Origin: Acidobacteriota bacterium
GTDB taxonomy: Bacteria > Acidobacteriota > Terriglobia > 2-12-FULL-54-10
DNA length: 64,000 nt
Direction: 5' to 3'
Assembly: GCA_016191085.1 (NCBI GenBank)
Contig: JACPPJ010000062.1
Coordinates: 17,094-81,093, forward strand
The notes under the pieces are model-generated. The model was given only the letters and a program-made list of their open reading frames with translations, did no database searches and was not told the DNA's origin. Shown piece after piece: positions 53,027-62,498 of this stretch (the stretch's first letter is position 1; every line of letters begins with the position of its first letter). Both the position numbers and the translations under genes were made by a program.

Positions 53027-53557
53027 CTAATCTTTATTCAGCTCCTTGAGACCATCGGGAAGCCGCACGTGAATCTGCCTGGCCGGGAGATCTATGTCCG
53101 TGCAGATTTCCTCCGCAAACGGAATCAACAATTCGCCGCTACGCGTCATCACCTGAAGCAGTAGCGCGCCCGCGGTCTCCTGCACCGCTTCGACTGTACC
53201 GAGAACGTTGCCCTCTTCAAGGACATCACAGCCGATCAGGTCGGAAACGTAAACCTGGCCAGTCCGGAGCGCCATGCGGTCGGAAGCCGGAATCTGAATC
53301 TCGCAGCCGACCAACGGCTCGGCCGAGGAGATGTCATCAATGCCTTGAAACTTTAGATTGGCCAGTCCCTTGTGGAACCAGACGCTTTCAAGCGCCATCG
53401 TTCGGCGCAACTCGTGGCCCGCAACGAGCAGCTCAGTGCCGGGCTGGAAACGTTCCGGAAAGTCGGTTAGGACCTCCGCGGCTACTTCGCCGCGCCTGCC
53501 CCAGACTTTCCGGATCCTGGCAATCGTGAGATATTGCGAATCGTTGGTGTCTGCCAA
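53027..53557 (-). CDS. rimM: Ribosome maturation factor RimM
   Basis: This 176-residue factor helps to mature the 30S head around S19. The N-terminal beta-barrel reads LTIARIRKVWGRRGEVAAEV, and a PRC-barrel domain follows with YVSDLIGCDVLEEGNVLGTV and IPFAEEICTDIDLPARQI. The start is a TTG at 53557. It lies between khpA and trmD in the usual order. Confidence 0.92.
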   Translation of the reverse strand: MADTNDSQYLTIARIRKVWGRRGEVAAEVLTDFPERFQPGTELLVAGHELRRTMALESVWFHKGLANLKFQGIDDISSAEPLVGCEIQIPASDRMALRTGQVYVSDLIGCDVLEEGNVLGTVEAVQETAGALLLQVMTRSGELLIPFAEEICTDIDLPARQIHVRLPDGLKELNKD

Positions 53558-53575
53558 GAGCGCCAGTTCGTCCGA

Positions 53576-53806
53576 TCACTCCAGAATTTCCAGCGTGAAC
53601 CGCCGTTTCAATTTCATTCCGGCGGCGCCTAAGATCGTGCGGATAGAACGGGCGGTACGGCCCTGCTTTCCGATCACCTTTCCCAGGTCGCTGGGCGCCA
53701 CCCGCAGCTCTAATACGGTACTCTGTTCACCCTCAATCGGCCGTACAACAACTTCTTCTGGATTATCAACCAGAGCTTTGGCAATCATCTCGATCAGCTC
53801 CTTCAT
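53576..53806 (-). CDS. khpA: KH-domain RNA-binding protein KhpA
   Basis: This 76-residue single KH-domain protein has the motif [19 protein letters not shown], the RNA-gripping loop. A strong AGGAGG site precedes the ATG. Its place between rpsP and rimM is conserved across bacteria. Homologues bind RNA with KhpB/Jag and affect cell size in some species. Confidence 0.93.
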   Translation of the reverse strand: MKELIEMIAKALVDNPEEVVVRPIEGEQSTVLELRVAPSDLGKVIGKQGRTARSIRTILGAAGMKLKRRFTLEILE

Positions 53807-53905
53807 ACGCGCCTCCTAGATGTACAGGAACCCGACGTGGGGCAGGGACCGGATCGAATTCGATAAACTGCTCCGGAGGTGGTACCCGGCTGGGAGCTGC
53901 GCCTG

Positions 53906-54172
53906 TTATGCGCTTGCCGCCGGCGGTTCCACGGCAGGCTTTTTCTGCTTCCGCAAAAAGCTCTGCACCGTCTCGGAAGGCTGCGCGCCCTTCTGCAGCC
54001 AGTACTCGACGCGCTCAGTCTTCAAGTCGATCGCCGCTGGAGTTTTTCTCGGATCGTAATGCCCCACGATCTCCACGAAACGGCCATCGCGGGCCCGAGC
54101 CTTTTCAATCACCACCACCCGGTATGTGGGCTTTTTAGTGGCGCCCGTTCTCGCCAAACGAATCGTTAGCAA
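53906..54172 (-). CDS. rpsP: 30S ribosomal protein S16
   Basis: This 88-residue protein has the standard opening LTIRLARTGATKKPTYRVVV, GRFVEIVGHYDPRKTP and VEYWLQKGAQPSETVQSFLR. The start is a TTG at 54172 with a GGAGGTGAAGAT ribosome site, an unusual codon for a ribosomal protein but well supported by the site and the family N-terminus. It is the first gene of the operon after ffh. Confidence 0.95.
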   Translation of the reverse strand: MLTIRLARTGATKKPTYRVVVIEKARARDGRFVEIVGHYDPRKTPAAIDLKTERVEYWLQKGAQPSETVQSFLRKQKKPAVEPPAASA

Positions 54173-54225
54173 ATCTTCACCTCCAGAAATCTTGCGGACC
54201 AGCCTGCGGCCGTCCGAACTAAAAC

Positions 54226-55569
54226 CTACGATAGCGCGGCGGGCAGCCCGCCCTTGCTCATCTGTTTGCGAAACATCCGTCCAGCCATGCTTCGCATCAT
54301 CTTTCTTGCCTGGTCGTACTGCTTGATGAGTTGGTTGACTGCCTGCACAGTGGCGCCGCTGCCACGTGCGATACGCTTTCTGCGGCTGCCGTTCAGAATA
54401 TTCGGGTTCTCCCGTTCGCGCGCCGTCATCGAGCTGATGATCGCCTCGATGTGTGAGATCTCTTTCTCGTCCACCGATTCCTGCTGCAGTTGCTTCAATG
54501 GGCCGATCTGCGGCAGCATGGAAAGAATCTGATTCATGGGGCCCATCTTGCGGACCTCGCGCAGTTGGGTCCTGAAATCCTCCAGCGTAAATGAATTGTC
54601 GCGGAGCTTGTCCTGGAACTCTTCGGCTTTCTTGCGGTCCACCACCTCTTCCGCTTTCTCGATCAGCGAGAGGATGTCTCCCATCCCGAGTATGCGGGAG
54701 ACCATCCGGTCGGGGTGGAACAATTCCAGGTTGTCGTATTTCTCGCCCGTGCCCACGAACTTGATAGGCTGTCCGGTCACAGAGCGTATGGAGAGCGCCG
54801 CTCCGCCACGGGCGTCGCCGTCCAGCTTGGTCAGGATTACGCCTGTCAGGTTCAGGCGGCTGTGAAACTCTTGCGCGCTGCGTACGGCATCCTGTCCGGT
54901 CATTGAATCGGCGACGAAGAAAATCTCAGGCGGCTGGAGCAGCTTCTGGAGGTCCTGCAACTCGGTCATAAGCTCGTCGTCGATGTGGAGTCGTCCGGCG
55001 GTATCGACCAGCAGCACGTCGCAGCCTTTATTGCGGGCTTCCTGACGGGCGGCTTGAGCCAGTTCAGCAGGTTTCGCCGTAGGAGAACCAGCGAAGACGG
55101 GCACACCAACGTGTTTTCCAACGATCGCCAACTGCTCACGGGCAGCCGGCCGATATACGTCCACGGAGACCATCATTGGCTGGTGGCCGCCTTTTTGCAG
55201 CCATTTAGCCAGCTTTCCTGCCGTGGTGGTCTTTCCCGCGCCCTGCAGACCAGCCAGCATGAATACGGATGGCGGTTGGGAGCCGAATTTGACCCGGGCC
55301 GAAGTTGGACCGAGCACGTCCAGCAGTTCGTCACGTACAATCTTGATCACTTGCTGGGTGGGAGAAAAGCTGGTGAGGACTTCTTCACCGAGGGCCTTGA
55401 CGCGGACGTTTTCGACTAGCTGCTTGACTACCTTGAAATTAACGTCGGCTTCCAGCAGTGCGACGCGGATCTCCCGCAACGCTTCGCCGATGTTTTCCTC
55501 GGTGAGCTTGCCTTCGCCGCGAAGCGTCTTAAAGACACGCTGGAACTTCTCTGTTAGATTCTCAAACAC
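54226..55569 (-). CDS. ffh: Signal recognition particle GTPase Ffh
   Basis: This protein of about 447 residues binds signal peptides and 4.5S RNA and targets membrane proteins to FtsY. It has an N domain (VFENLTEKFQRVFKTLRG), a G domain with GLQGAGKTTTAGKLA, VDVYRPAAREQL, DTAGRLHIDDELM and TKLDGDARGGAAL, and a Met-rich M domain with GSRRKRIARGSG and MMRSMAGRMFRKQM. I start at the GTG at 55569, which gives the usual N-terminus; an in-frame GTG lies 12 codons upstream without a ribosome site. It precedes rpsP by 53 bp. Confidence 0.95.
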   Translation of the reverse strand: MFENLTEKFQRVFKTLRGEGKLTEENIGEALREIRVALLEADVNFKVVKQLVENVRVKALGEEVLTSFSPTQQVIKIVRDELLDVLGPTSARVKFGSQPPSVFMLAGLQGAGKTTTAGKLAKWLQKGGHQPMMVSVDVYRPAAREQLAIVGKHVGVPVFAGSPTAKPAELAQAARQEARNKGCDVLLVDTAGRLHIDDELMTELQDLQKLLQPPEIFFVADSMTGQDAVRSAQEFHSRLNLTGVILTKLDGDARGGAALSIRSVTGQPIKFVGTGEKYDNLELFHPDRMVSRILGMGDILSLIEKAEEVVDRKKAEEFQDKLRDNSFTLEDFRTQLREVRKMGPMNQILSMLPQIGPLKQLQQESVDEKEISHIEAIISSMTARERENPNILNGSRRKRIARGSGATVQAVNQLIKQYDQARKMMRSMAGRMFRKQMSKGGLPAALS

Positions 55570-55781
55570 AGCTTCCCAACCTGCATGTGCCGCTGGAGCA
55601 GACACTTCGGATGCGTGAGTTTCTAACCTATTCTAGACGCGCTGCTAAACTAGGTCAAGGAAGCAACCTGCATTCATCCGTTGATTAGACGATTTGGGAG
55701 CATGGATTGGTGGCGAGTCAGGCGTCAATTGTTCAACTTTTTTGGCGCCGGCCGGGCCGCTGGTTTGGCCACTCCTTCCGT

Positions 55782-55810
55782 TTGACATTGCAAAACCGTT
55801 CTTGTATATT
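55782..55810 (+). promoter_or_regulatory. Sigma-70 promoter for rpsA
   Basis: TTGACA (55782-55787) and TATATT (55805-55810) are separated by exactly 17 bp. Transcription would begin near 55817, leaving a 226-nt leader before the S1 start, long enough for translational autoregulation as known for rpsA in other bacteria. The 473-bp gap holds no gene. Confidence 0.7.
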
Positions 55811-56042
55811 GGCCGTCAGAATTTCGTGACTGGCACGCAATAGGAGTAAGCAGAAGAACAAAAGGGTAGATCTCATTCCCGGCTGGTGACGGCGCCGGCT
55901 GGCATCATAGTTTCGAGACTTGCTGGCCGAGCATCCGGCAGTTTCAATTCACCTCAACTCGCACCTCTAACTACCCCCATTTGAAGTTTCTGCCATTCCA
56001 TTCCGTCCAGCCATGCAGCGCGTGCTGCAGGAGATGTCCACC

Positions 56043-57818
56043 ATGACCGAAATAGAGAATACCTCCCTGGCCCAAAAGGAAGCGAATGAGGCCACTGCAA
56101 CCCCGGAACAAAGCCATGCCGTTCCGGAGAAGGAGGATTTCGAGCGGCTACTGAACTCGTATTCACAGCAGTTCACGCAGCCCCCCATGGGTTCGTTGCT
56201 CCGCGGGCGCGTTGTCAGGATCGCCGGTTCTGAAGTGATCGTCGACGTGGGATACAAATGCGAAGGCGTCATTTCTGCCGACGAATTCAAGGATAAAGAG
56301 GGCAGGCTGCGCATCCAGCCGGGCGACGAGATCGAAGTAATGATGGACTCCACCGAGGAGCGCGACGGCTACGTTGTGCTGTCTAGGGAGAGGGCCAAGC
56401 GCCTGAAAGTTTGGGACGACATCGAAAGGGCTTTTGAACGCCAGAGCGTCATACCCGCTGTAGTGCTCGAGAAGATCAAGGGCGGACTCGCGGTTGATAT
56501 CGGTGTGCGCGCGTTCCTGCCGGGCTCGCAGGTCGACGTCAAGCCAGTGCGAAACCTCGATGCGCTGATCGGACAGGAAATCTCGTGCACCATCATTAAG
56601 CTGAACAAGAAGCGCAGCAATATCGTGGTCTCGCGAAAATCCGTTCTGGAAGCCGAGATGACGCGCCGCAAAGAGCACACATTGGCCGAATTGGGTGAGG
56701 GCGCGGTAATCACCGGCACGGTCAAAAACATTACCGATTACGGCGTGTTTGTTGATCTCGGCGGTATTGACGGCCTGTTGCACGTCACGGATTTGAGTTG
56801 GGGTCGTGTGGCGCATCCTTCGGAAGTGGTGTCGCCCGGCCAGGAGCTAAGAGTAAAAGTTCTGAGGTTCGACAAAGAAAAGGAACGCGTCTCTCTGGGA
56901 CTGAAGCAACTGACGGAAGACCCCTGGATGTCGGTTGCCGAGAAGTTTCCGGTTGGCTCACGAGTGAAAGGGAAGATACTGAACCTCACCGATTATGGCG
57001 CTTTCGTCGAGCTCGACCAGGGCATAGAGGGCCTCATCCACGTTTCGGAGATGAGCTGGAGCAAACGCGTCAAGCATCCCTCGAAGATCGTCTCGCCGGG
57101 CCAGGAGATTGAGACCATGGTTCTTGACGTGAACGCCCAGGAGCGGCGCATCTCGCTTGGCCTGAAGCAATGCGAACCCAATCCCTGGGAGACGCTGGCG
57201 CAGCGCTACGGCGTTGGAACAGTGATAAAAGGCCGCGTTCGCAACTTGACTGATTTCGGAGCCTTCGTCGAGGTGGAGGACGGGATTGATGGCCTCGTTC
57301 ACATCTCCGACATCTCCTGGGCAAAGCGCATCAAACATCCCTCCGAAGCGCTGAAGAAGGGCGAGGTGGTTCAGGCAGTTGTCCTCAGTATTGATCCGGA
57401 AAACCGGCGGCTCTCACTGGGCATCAAGCAACTACAGCAGGATGCCTGGGAATCTTTCTGCCAGCATAAACAGGTAGGCGAGGTGGTGCGCGGGAAAGTG
57501 GCCCGCAAGGCATCCTTCGGAGTTTTTGTGGAACTCGCAGAAGGTGTGGAGGGCCTTTGCCACATCTCTGAGATCGCTGCCGAGACGGTAGACAAGCACG
57601 CCATTCCCCTGGAGCCCGGGTCCGAATGCGAGTTTAAGATCATCAAACTGAATCCCGCAGAGCGGAAGATCGGCTTGAGCGTGAAGGCCCTGCACGCAGA
57701 ACCCGAGCGTCGTGAGACGGAGAAAACAGAGAAACTCCAGCCACATTCATCAGCCACCGCTACGAACACCATCGGGGATATGGTGGCTATGAAGGAGCGC
57801 AACGCTTCCAAACGTTAG
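56043..57818 (+). CDS. rpsA: 30S ribosomal protein S1
   Basis: This protein of about 591 residues has six S1 (OB-fold) repeats that bring mRNA to the ribosome. The repeats begin near GSLLRGRVVRIAGSEVIVDV, VVLEKIKGGLAVDIGVRAF, ITGTVKNITDYGVFVDLGGI, VKGKILNLTDYGAFVELDQ, IKGRVRNLTDFGAFVEVED and VRGKVARKASFGVFVELAE. Repeats 3-5 are the most alike. An AGGAG lies ten bases before the ATG at 56043; ATGs at 56013 and 56034 are possible but less well placed. The N-terminal 40 residues are acidic and flexible. Confidence 0.93.
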   Translation: MTEIENTSLAQKEANEATATPEQSHAVPEKEDFERLLNSYSQQFTQPPMGSLLRGRVVRIAGSEVIVDVGYKCEGVISADEFKDKEGRLRIQPGDEIEVMMDSTEERDGYVVLSRERAKRLKVWDDIERAFERQSVIPAVVLEKIKGGLAVDIGVRAFLPGSQVDVKPVRNLDALIGQEISCTIIKLNKKRSNIVVSRKSVLEAEMTRRKEHTLAELGEGAVITGTVKNITDYGVFVDLGGIDGLLHVTDLSWGRVAHPSEVVSPGQELRVKVLRFDKEKERVSLGLKQLTEDPWMSVAEKFPVGSRVKGKILNLTDYGAFVELDQGIEGLIHVSEMSWSKRVKHPSKIVSPGQEIETMVLDVNAQERRISLGLKQCEPNPWETLAQRYGVGTVIKGRVRNLTDFGAFVEVEDGIDGLVHISDISWAKRIKHPSEALKKGEVVQAVVLSIDPENRRLSLGIKQLQQDAWESFCQHKQVGEVVRGKVARKASFGVFVELAEGVEGLCHISEIAAETVDKHAIPLEPGSECEFKIIKLNPAERKIGLSVKALHAEPERRETEKTEKLQPHSSATATNTIGDMVAMKERNASKR

Positions 57819-57892
57819 TCGCACCACTGATTACCAGCTTTGAACGTCATCTGAAAGGCACATCGGTGCTTCTTTGTTAACGTGATAACCTA

Positions 57893-57921
57893 TTGCTTCT
57901 ATTCACCAAACAAGGCATACT
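57893..57921 (+). promoter_or_regulatory. Candidate promoter of the HU/IHF gene
   Basis: TTGCTT (57893-57898) and CATACT (57916-57921) are 17 bp apart in the 239-bp gap after rpsA. The leader would be about 130 nt. Confidence 0.45.
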
Positions 57922-58057
57922 ACCCACTGATATGAGGCTGGCGGTATCGGCCACAATCGCTCGTCACTGACGTAAGACGCTCGGCATCACGGTTTCTAGA
58001 AGCAGAAACCCCCTGTTCGCAATAGTTTGGATTGTTATTGAGGAGACGGATATTGCT

Positions 58058-58384
58058 ATGACCAAAGCGGATCTCATTGAGGAAGTCTCCAGAGTCGTGG
58101 AGATGACCCGGAAAGACTCCGAAGTAATCGTGGAGACGATCTTCGAAAGCATCGTGAAAGCGTTGCGAGCGGCAGATAAAATCGAGATTCGCGGTTTTGG
58201 CAGTTTCCGTACCCGCCAGCGCAAGCCTCGCGTTGGCCGGAACCCCAAGACGGGTGCTCGCGTAGAGGTCCCCTCCAAGAAGGTTCCGTATTTCAAGCCC
58301 AGCAAAGAGCTCAAGGACCTGATTAATGCGTCCAGGGCCGCCGAGGTTTCCGCGCCGGCTCCCGTGACACAGCACCAGTCGTAA
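58058..58384 (+). CDS. HU/IHF-family DNA-binding protein
   Basis: This 108-residue nucleoid protein starts MTKADLIEEVSRVVEMTRKD and has IRGFGSFRTRQRKPRVGRNP, the beta-arm that enters the DNA minor groove, followed by KKVPYFKPSKELKDLI. It is more like IHF-alpha or HU than can be told apart here. A GGAG ribosome site precedes the ATG. The last 15 residues are a flexible tail beyond the usual length. Confidence 0.92.
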   Translation: MTKADLIEEVSRVVEMTRKDSEVIVETIFESIVKALRAADKIEIRGFGSFRTRQRKPRVGRNPKTGARVEVPSKKVPYFKPSKELKDLINASRAAEVSAPAPVTQHQS

Positions 58385-58427
58385 CAGCCCCTTTCCCGCG
58401 GGTTCAACCCAAAGCGCTTTCCGCAAC

Positions 58428-58904
58428 ATGGATTATCTCTGGTCTCCGTGGCGGTATCAGTACGTATCACAGCAGCTTCCGGAAAAGGGCTGCGTCTTCT
58501 GCATCAAAATGCAGCAGTCCAACGATGAGGAGAACCTCGTTCTCTACCGCGGCGTGAATAACTACGTCCTGTTGAACCTTTATCCCTACACCAGCGGCCA
58601 TCTGATGATTGCGCCCTATCGGCACATCGGGAGCCTTTCTGCGGCCGACGACGCCACCTGGATGGAGATGGCAGCGCTCACGCGCAAAGCCGAGCAGGCG
58701 CTCCAGAAGGCATATAAGCCCGAAGGTATCAATCTCGGTATGAACCTCGGCAAGAGCGCCGGCGCCGGCATCGCCGATCACATCCACATGCACGTGCTCC
58801 CTCGCTGGCACGCCGATTCCAATTTCCTGACCACCATCAGCGAAACGCGCGTTCTGCCCGAAGCCCTGGAAGATAGCTACCGCAAACTGAAACCGCTGTT
58901 CTGA
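58428..58904 (+). CDS. HIT-family nucleotide hydrolase
   Basis: This 158-residue histidine-triad protein has the active site HIHMHVLPRWHADSNF and CVFCIKMQQS, a Cys pair that binds zinc in the diadenosine-polyphosphate phosphorylase-like branch. It starts MDYLWSPWRYQYVS, a common opening of that branch. It follows the HU/IHF gene by 43 bp. The natural nucleotide substrate is unknown. Confidence 0.9.
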   Translation: MDYLWSPWRYQYVSQQLPEKGCVFCIKMQQSNDEENLVLYRGVNNYVLLNLYPYTSGHLMIAPYRHIGSLSAADDATWMEMAALTRKAEQALQKAYKPEGINLGMNLGKSAGAGIADHIHMHVLPRWHADSNFLTTISETRVLPEALEDSYRKLKPLF

Positions 58905-58938
58905 AGGGCATTCCTGTCTCACCCTATTTAAGCTGCGC

Positions 58939-58967
58939 TTGACGCGTGTACCGATACGGGGTACACT
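58939..58967 (+). promoter_or_regulatory. Promoter and operator of the higBA module
   Basis: TTGACG (58939-58944) and TACACT (58962-58967) are 17 bp apart. Inside lies a 7-bp inverted repeat, GTGTACC (58946-58952) and GGTACAC (58960-58966), covering the -10 box. This fits autorepression by the HigA antitoxin. Confidence 0.7.
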
Positions 58968-58972
58968 CCCGC

Positions 58973-59249
58973 GTGATCAAAGGCTTTCGCCATCGGGGCC
59001 TGCAGCGGCTCTTTGAGCGTGGCGATCCGAGCAAGGGTGCGCGCTGACCAGGTGAGCCGTTTACTCGACGTACTTTCACACCTGGATCAGGCGCTTAGCC
59101 CCTCGGATTTAAACTTGCCGGGTTATCGCCTTCACCCGTTGAGGGGACGTAAACGATTGTGGAGCGTGACAATATCCGGCAACTGGAGAATCATCTTCCG
59201 GTTTGAAGATGGCGACGCGTTTGCAGTTGATTTGGTGGATTACCACTAA
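58973..59249 (+). pseudogene. higB: HigB-type toxin gene with a one-base frameshift
   Basis: The gene starts at a GTG (58973) reading IKGFRHRGLQRLFERGDPSK, then hits a TGA. From the same spot in another frame it continues VRADQVSRLLDVLSHLDQ, then GYRLHPLRGRKRLWSVTISG and NWRIIFRFEDGDAFAVD. Removing one G from the run near 59035 restores a normal HigB/RelE-like mRNA-cleaving toxin. As written the toxin is dead; a sequence error in a G run is equally possible. The antitoxin gene follows intact. Confidence 0.75.
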
Positions 59250-59268
59250 GTAACGGAGGTGAGCATTT

Positions 59269-59565
59269 ATGCGGATGAAAAATCCGCCGCATCCAGGCCA
59301 CTCAATCAAAGATGCCTGCCTCGATCCCTTGCACCTGAGCGTTACTGATGGCGCCAGGGTATTGGGTATCGCCCGGCATACCCTATCCCGGATTATCAAT
59401 GGTCGAGCAGGCATATCCCCGGAAATGGCCATCCGTTTGGAAAAGGCGGGCTGGTCGAACGCGGATCACTGGCTCCGATTGCAGATGGCCTACGATCTTT
59501 TCCAGGCCCGCCAGCACGAAAATGAAATCAACGTAAAACGGTACCAGCGACGGCCCGCCGCTTGA
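59269..59565 (+). CDS. higA: HigA-family antitoxin
   Basis: This 98-residue DNA-binding antitoxin has an HTH of the XRE type: [20 protein letters not shown] and [20 protein letters not shown], the hallmark of HigA. It neutralises HigB and represses the shared promoter. It lies 19 bp after the toxin gene in the toxin-first order typical of higBA. The toxin is frameshifted here, yet the antitoxin and the operator look intact. Confidence 0.9.
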   Translation: MRMKNPPHPGHSIKDACLDPLHLSVTDGARVLGIARHTLSRIINGRAGISPEMAIRLEKAGWSNADHWLRLQMAYDLFQARQHENEINVKRYQRRPAA

Positions 59566-59637
59566 AAGAGCCTCTGTCTCCAAGAGAGGCACCATGGCCG
59601 AAAGGAAGAAGAAGTTGGCGTCCGTATAAGGTCCTCT

Positions 59638-61125
59638 ATGTCTGAGATCTGGAATCACTTCAACATGCATGCCATTGCGCGAGACACATTACTTCGGTTC
59701 GGGTTCTTGGTCGAAACGCCGCCTGCGGCGCTAGCTCAACTGGCCAATATCGACGAGCCGGATTGTTCCCGCCCGCCGTTTCGCGACATGACGACACAGC
59801 TCTGGTCCTCCATTGACAACGATGATTCGCGCGATCTGGACCAGATCGAGTACATAGAGCAGGATGGCCGCGGCACGCGCTTGTTCGTAGGCATCGCCGA
59901 TGTGGTCGCATCGGTGGAGCGTGCGACGCCGCTCGACGAGGCTGCCCGGCATAACACGACCTCGATCTATACGGGCGTCCGCACCTTCCCTATGCTTCCG
60001 GAGAAGCTCTCAGCAAATCTCACGTCTTTGCTCGAGGGACAAACACGCCTGGCTGTCGTGACGGAGATGCGGTTTTCATCGCACGGCCACATGGAGGAAT
60101 CCACCGCCTATCGCGCGGTGGTGCGCAATCAATGCCAGCTCACGTATAACGCGGTGGCCGCATGGCTGGAGGATCAAATGGCAGACGATTCGGCAGTGAC
60201 CCGGAGCATGCTCGGGAAGATCCGCGATAGTCAGGTGTTGCAGGATCAGCTTCGCCGCCAGAGCGAATTGGCCGAAGCATTGCGCGAGCGTCGGCTCGAA
60301 GCCGGTGCCCTAACGTTCGAGACCATCGAGCTGCACCCCGAACGGACCGACGGCAGGTTCGAACTCAAGGCCGCGCGACATAATACAGCTACCCGGCTGA
60401 TCGAAGATTTCATGATCGCTGCCAATCAGGCGAATGTGTCGTGTCTCGAGTCCAAGGGATTTCCGACGCTGCGCCGGATCGTTCGGACACCGAAGAATTG
60501 GCCCCAGATCATCAAGCTCGCGGCAGAGCGCGGCACGCGGCTTCCAGCGCAACCTGATCCCATACCGCTGGAGGTCTTTCTGACAGCGCATCGGCGCAAG
60601 GACCCTGATCGTTTTCCTGAACTCTCGCTGGCGATCATCAAGCTACTCGGGCGAGGCGAGTATGCTGTAGCACAGCCGGGCAGGGAGGCTCCCGGACACT
60701 TTGCGCTGGCTGTGGAGGGCTACGCGCATTCGACTGCTCCGAATCGCCGTTATCCCGATATCATCACGCAGCGGCTGCTGCAGGCCTGTTTTGCGGGCCA
60801 CAGGCCAGGTTACAGCATCGGCGATCTCGCGGAACTTGCCGAGCACTGCACGCAGAAAGAGAACGATGCCAATAAGGCCGAGCGGTCCGTCAACAAGAGC
60901 ATAGCCGCGGCGGCGCTATCGAACCGCATCGGGGAAAACTTCCACGGTATGATCACAGGCGCGGCCGAGAAAGGCGTGTGGGTACGCATCGTGAATCCGC
61001 CCGTAGAAGGTCGCTTGCACGGAGATCTTCGCGGTTTGGCCGTTGGAGACAAAGTCACGGTCCAACTCGCCTCTACCGATCCTTGGAAGGGCTACATCGA
61101 TTTTGATCTGATCGCGCGGCGGTGA
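59638..61125 (+). CDS. RNB-domain ribonuclease (RNase II/R family)
   Basis: This 495-residue 3'-5' exoribonuclease family member has the RNB active site: IDNDDSRDLDQIEYIE with the metal-binding Asp cluster, LFVGIADV, SIYTGVRTFPMLPEKLSANL and the C-terminal YAHSTAPNRRYPDIITQRLL. It lacks the N-terminal cold-shock domains of RNase R and RNase II, and ends with a short S1-like barrel (HGMITGAAEKGVWVRIVNPP). Its role may be in RNA turnover or stress. Confidence 0.85.
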   Translation: MSEIWNHFNMHAIARDTLLRFGFLVETPPAALAQLANIDEPDCSRPPFRDMTTQLWSSIDNDDSRDLDQIEYIEQDGRGTRLFVGIADVVASVERATPLDEAARHNTTSIYTGVRTFPMLPEKLSANLTSLLEGQTRLAVVTEMRFSSHGHMEESTAYRAVVRNQCQLTYNAVAAWLEDQMADDSAVTRSMLGKIRDSQVLQDQLRRQSELAEALRERRLEAGALTFETIELHPERTDGRFELKAARHNTATRLIEDFMIAANQANVSCLESKGFPTLRRIVRTPKNWPQIIKLAAERGTRLPAQPDPIPLEVFLTAHRRKDPDRFPELSLAIIKLLGRGEYAVAQPGREAPGHFALAVEGYAHSTAPNRRYPDIITQRLLQACFAGHRPGYSIGDLAELAEHCTQKENDANKAERSVNKSIAAAALSNRIGENFHGMITGAAEKGVWVRIVNPPVEGRLHGDLRGLAVGDKVTVQLASTDPWKGYIDFDLIARR

Positions 61126-61132
61126 AGCTCAC

Positions 61133-62362
61133 TCACGCCACGCGCGCGGCTGCCGGCTGCGGCGCCGGTTTGCGTTCCGGCGGGCGTAGCGTCACGATCA
61201 ACGCAAACGCAATCACCAGCAGGCCGGCTGCGATATCGAAAGCGGGCGTATAGCTGTTGAATTGGTCGTAAATGCGGCCGCCGAGCTTCGGTCCGACTAT
61301 TCCCGCCACACCGAATGCGAGAAAAACAAAACCATAGTTGGTCCCCACGTTCTTAGCGCCAAAAAAGTCGGCGGTGGTTGAGGCGTAAAGGGAGAGTTGC
61401 GTGCCGTAGCAGTAGTAGACGATGAACAGCAGCGGCCAAAGCAGTGCCAGGGAGTGGCTGCGTCCGAGCATCGGCAACGCCAAAGCAGAGATGAGCACCA
61501 TCAACGATAGCGTCTTGACGCGCCCGATCGAATCCGAGAGCCACCCCGAAAGAATTCTTCCTGCTGCGTTGCCAATCGCTCCAATTGTGATAGCTGTGCC
61601 CGCCAGCGCCGCGCCCGCCTCCGGCATCGCGTGTCTGGCGTAAGGCAGCAATTGGCTGATCACCATTAGTCCCGCGCTGATGCCGAACGCGTATCCGAAG
61701 AGCAAGCGCCAGAAATGGGGCGTGGCCAACATCTCTCCCGGCGAATAGTCCACGCCACTGGTGCGCGTAGGTGAGGATGCCTGCGGCTTCCATCCAAGCG
61801 GCGCCCAGCCGGCGGGCGGATTTTTCAGCAATTGCGATCCGATCACCGTGGAAACGAGATAGATCACCCCAAGCCACAGCATGACCGGTTGCCAGCCGTG
61901 TCGCGCAATCAGTCCGGGCACGATGGGTCCGAGGATCGCGGAACCCGCCCCGAAGGCGCCGACGCTGATGCCCACCACCAGACCGCGCCGGTCGGGAAAC
62001 CACTTGGTTACGACCGCGATGGGCGTCACGTAACCGAAGCCCGCGCCCATTCCTACCACGACTCCAAACGCGAGATACATCTCCGCGAGAGACGTGCTTC
62101 TGCTCGTCAGCAGGAAACCCAACCCGAAAAGCACGCTTCCGATCATCGAAACAATGTAGGGGCCCTTCTTGTCTTGCAGTCGTCCGCCGACCAGGAAGAA
62201 CAGCGCGAATACGGCGATGGCGATGGAAAAGATGTTGGAAGCTTGCTCCCTCGTGAGATGCAGATCCTGCTGTAAGGCGGGAACGAACAAGCTCCATCCA
62301 TACAGCGCTCCTAGCGCCAAATTCATTAGTACGCCGCCGATTACGCAGTTCCAGCGATTCAT
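61133..62362 (-). CDS. MFS transporter, oxalate/formate antiporter-like (OFA)
   Basis: This 409-residue transporter has 12 membrane helices. The opening NCVIGGVLMNLALGALYGWS, then FVPALQQDLHLTREQASNIF, and GRLQDKKGPYIVSMIGSVLF match the OFA subfamily. The linker before helix 7 (about residues 180-205) is hydrophilic. Members exchange organic acids such as oxalate, formate or pyruvate; the substrate here is unknown. A GAGGGGGG stretch serves as ribosome site. It is convergent with the RNB gene, 7 bp apart. Confidence 0.83.
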   Translation of the reverse strand: MNRWNCVIGGVLMNLALGALYGWSLFVPALQQDLHLTREQASNIFSIAIAVFALFFLVGGRLQDKKGPYIVSMIGSVLFGLGFLLTSRSTSLAEMYLAFGVVVGMGAGFGYVTPIAVVTKWFPDRRGLVVGISVGAFGAGSAILGPIVPGLIARHGWQPVMLWLGVIYLVSTVIGSQLLKNPPAGWAPLGWKPQASSPTRTSGVDYSPGEMLATPHFWRLLFGYAFGISAGLMVISQLLPYARHAMPEAGAALAGTAITIGAIGNAAGRILSGWLSDSIGRVKTLSLMVLISALALPMLGRSHSLALLWPLLFIVYYCYGTQLSLYASTTADFFGAKNVGTNYGFVFLAFGVAGIVGPKLGGRIYDQFNSYTPAFDIAAGLLVIAFALIVTLRPPERKPAPQPAAARVA

Positions 62363-62498
62363 GTTGCCCCCCTCTTCACGGACTCTAAATGCGAGTTAGA
62401 CCTATATAGTACGCGTGCCTTTCAGCTAGGGGAGTATACTCCGATTTTGGTAATTTTCAGCCGGGCTTTTATAGACATCAGCGAATCCGATTTCGGCA

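Noticed and set aside
61353..62297. 314-codon frame on the same strand as the OFA transporter
   Set aside because: It is a shifted frame of a transporter with conserved helices and has no domain of its own.
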